Assembly (NCBI GenBank): GCA_038043285.1
Contig: JBBTCJ010000138.1
Location: 1-14,900, forward strand
Source: JBBTCJ01 sp038043285
GTDB lineage: Bacteria > Planctomycetota > Phycisphaerae > UBA1845
Direction: 5' to 3'
DNA: 14,900 bases
Made by a program: the position numbers and the translations under genes
Shown: positions 14,660-14,900 of the stretch, one piece after another
Position numbering within the stretch: the first letter of the stretch is position 1
How the letters are laid out: the number at the start of each line of letters is the position of its first letter
Notes under the pieces: generated by a model
Told to the model about the DNA's origin: nothing
The model's input: only the letters and a program-made list of their open reading frames with translations
The model's database searches: none

Positions 14660-14900
14660 ATGGAATCGCGGCACAACAAGATCGCGTTGGTCGGTTCGGC
14701 TTTGTTGGCCCTCGGCGCTGGGTCGTACTTTGCGCTGTTCCGCGGCGCTTCAACGGCGTCCCCCCAACAGCAGACCCCTCAACTCGCTTCCAGAACGGAG
14801 CGGGGCGCCGCCCCGGTCGAACGCCCCAGGACCGACCGTCGAATCGGGGGCCAGGACAGTTTGGTCCGCCCGACGACGCCCACAGAAAGGCGCCCGCCCG
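14660..14900 (+). CDS. N-terminal part of a membrane-anchored protein, runs off the window
   Basis: An ATG at 14660 preceded by an excellent ribosome site (GGAGGA, 6 nt spacing) opens a frame without stops to the window end, 80 codons. It begins MESRHNKIALVGSALLALGAGSYFALF: a short basic start and one hydrophobic helix (about 8-25), giving an N-terminal membrane anchor or uncleaved signal. What follows (about 29-80) is Pro/Arg/Thr/Gln-rich and probably an unstructured linker, as in periplasmic proteins whose functional domain comes later. No domain can be named from this fragment. It is divergent from the methyltransferase gene. Confidence 0.65.
   Translation, partial: MESRHNKIALVGSALLALGAGSYFALFRGASTASPQQQTPQLASRTERGAAPVERPRTDRRIGGQDSLVRPTTPTERRPP

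Noticed and set aside
14436..14753. N-terminal extension of the methyltransferase frame
   Set aside because: It is Arg/Pro-rich, crosses the TTGTCGATT repeats and overlaps the start of the opposite-strand gene with a strong ribosome site.

Overview
The window looks like chromosomal DNA from a GC-rich Gram-negative bacterium, most probably a planctomycete (Planctomycetota). This rests on gene style rather than a marker gene: a secreted kelch-type protein with a DxDxDG calcium loop and a cysteine-rich C-terminal tail, a large exported S9 peptidase, mostly single genes with long spacers, and several families of short palindromic repeats. No rRNA, tRNA, CRISPR array, transposase or phage gene was seen.

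Left part (1-4456, minus strand). A block of palindromic repeats (1-229) lies downstream of an MJ1255/GT28-like glycosyltransferase gene (442-1488). That gene has a good sigma70-type promoter (1700-1727) and a possible 47-codon leader ORF. Upstream of it is an unusual uvrA (1920-4139) that encodes only the first ABC half of UvrA, with a pair of REP-like palindromes inserted in frame. Next comes a tiny membrane protein of the FeoB-associated Cys-rich type (4376-4456). Its Cys-rich tail is cut off by a TGA codon, although the frame continues to encode SKKGCG.

Middle (4457-9194, plus strand). A HerA-type hexameric DNA translocase (4719-6773) is followed by an exported prolyl-oligopeptidase-family peptidase (6943-9042). 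The space after the peptidase gene holds a REPIN-like inverted pair of repeats whose two hairpins differ by compensatory changes.

Right part (9195-14900). A secreted protein of about twelve kelch-like WEWDG repeats (minus) is divergent from a Kdo/WaaP-like small-molecule kinase (plus). They share an AT-rich control region with a perfect TATAAT. The kinase gene converges on cysC (APS kinase, minus), which has its own promoter. A class I SAM-dependent methyltransferase (minus) follows, divergent from a membrane-anchored protein (plus) that runs off the window.

The genes do not form one obvious operon or a recognisable defence or biosynthetic island. The glycosyltransferase and the WaaP-like kinase would fit cell-envelope glycan work, and the peptidase and kelch protein are exported. 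The observations most worth following up are the half-length UvrA with its embedded repeat pair, the TGA-interrupted small membrane protein, and the covarying repeat pair.
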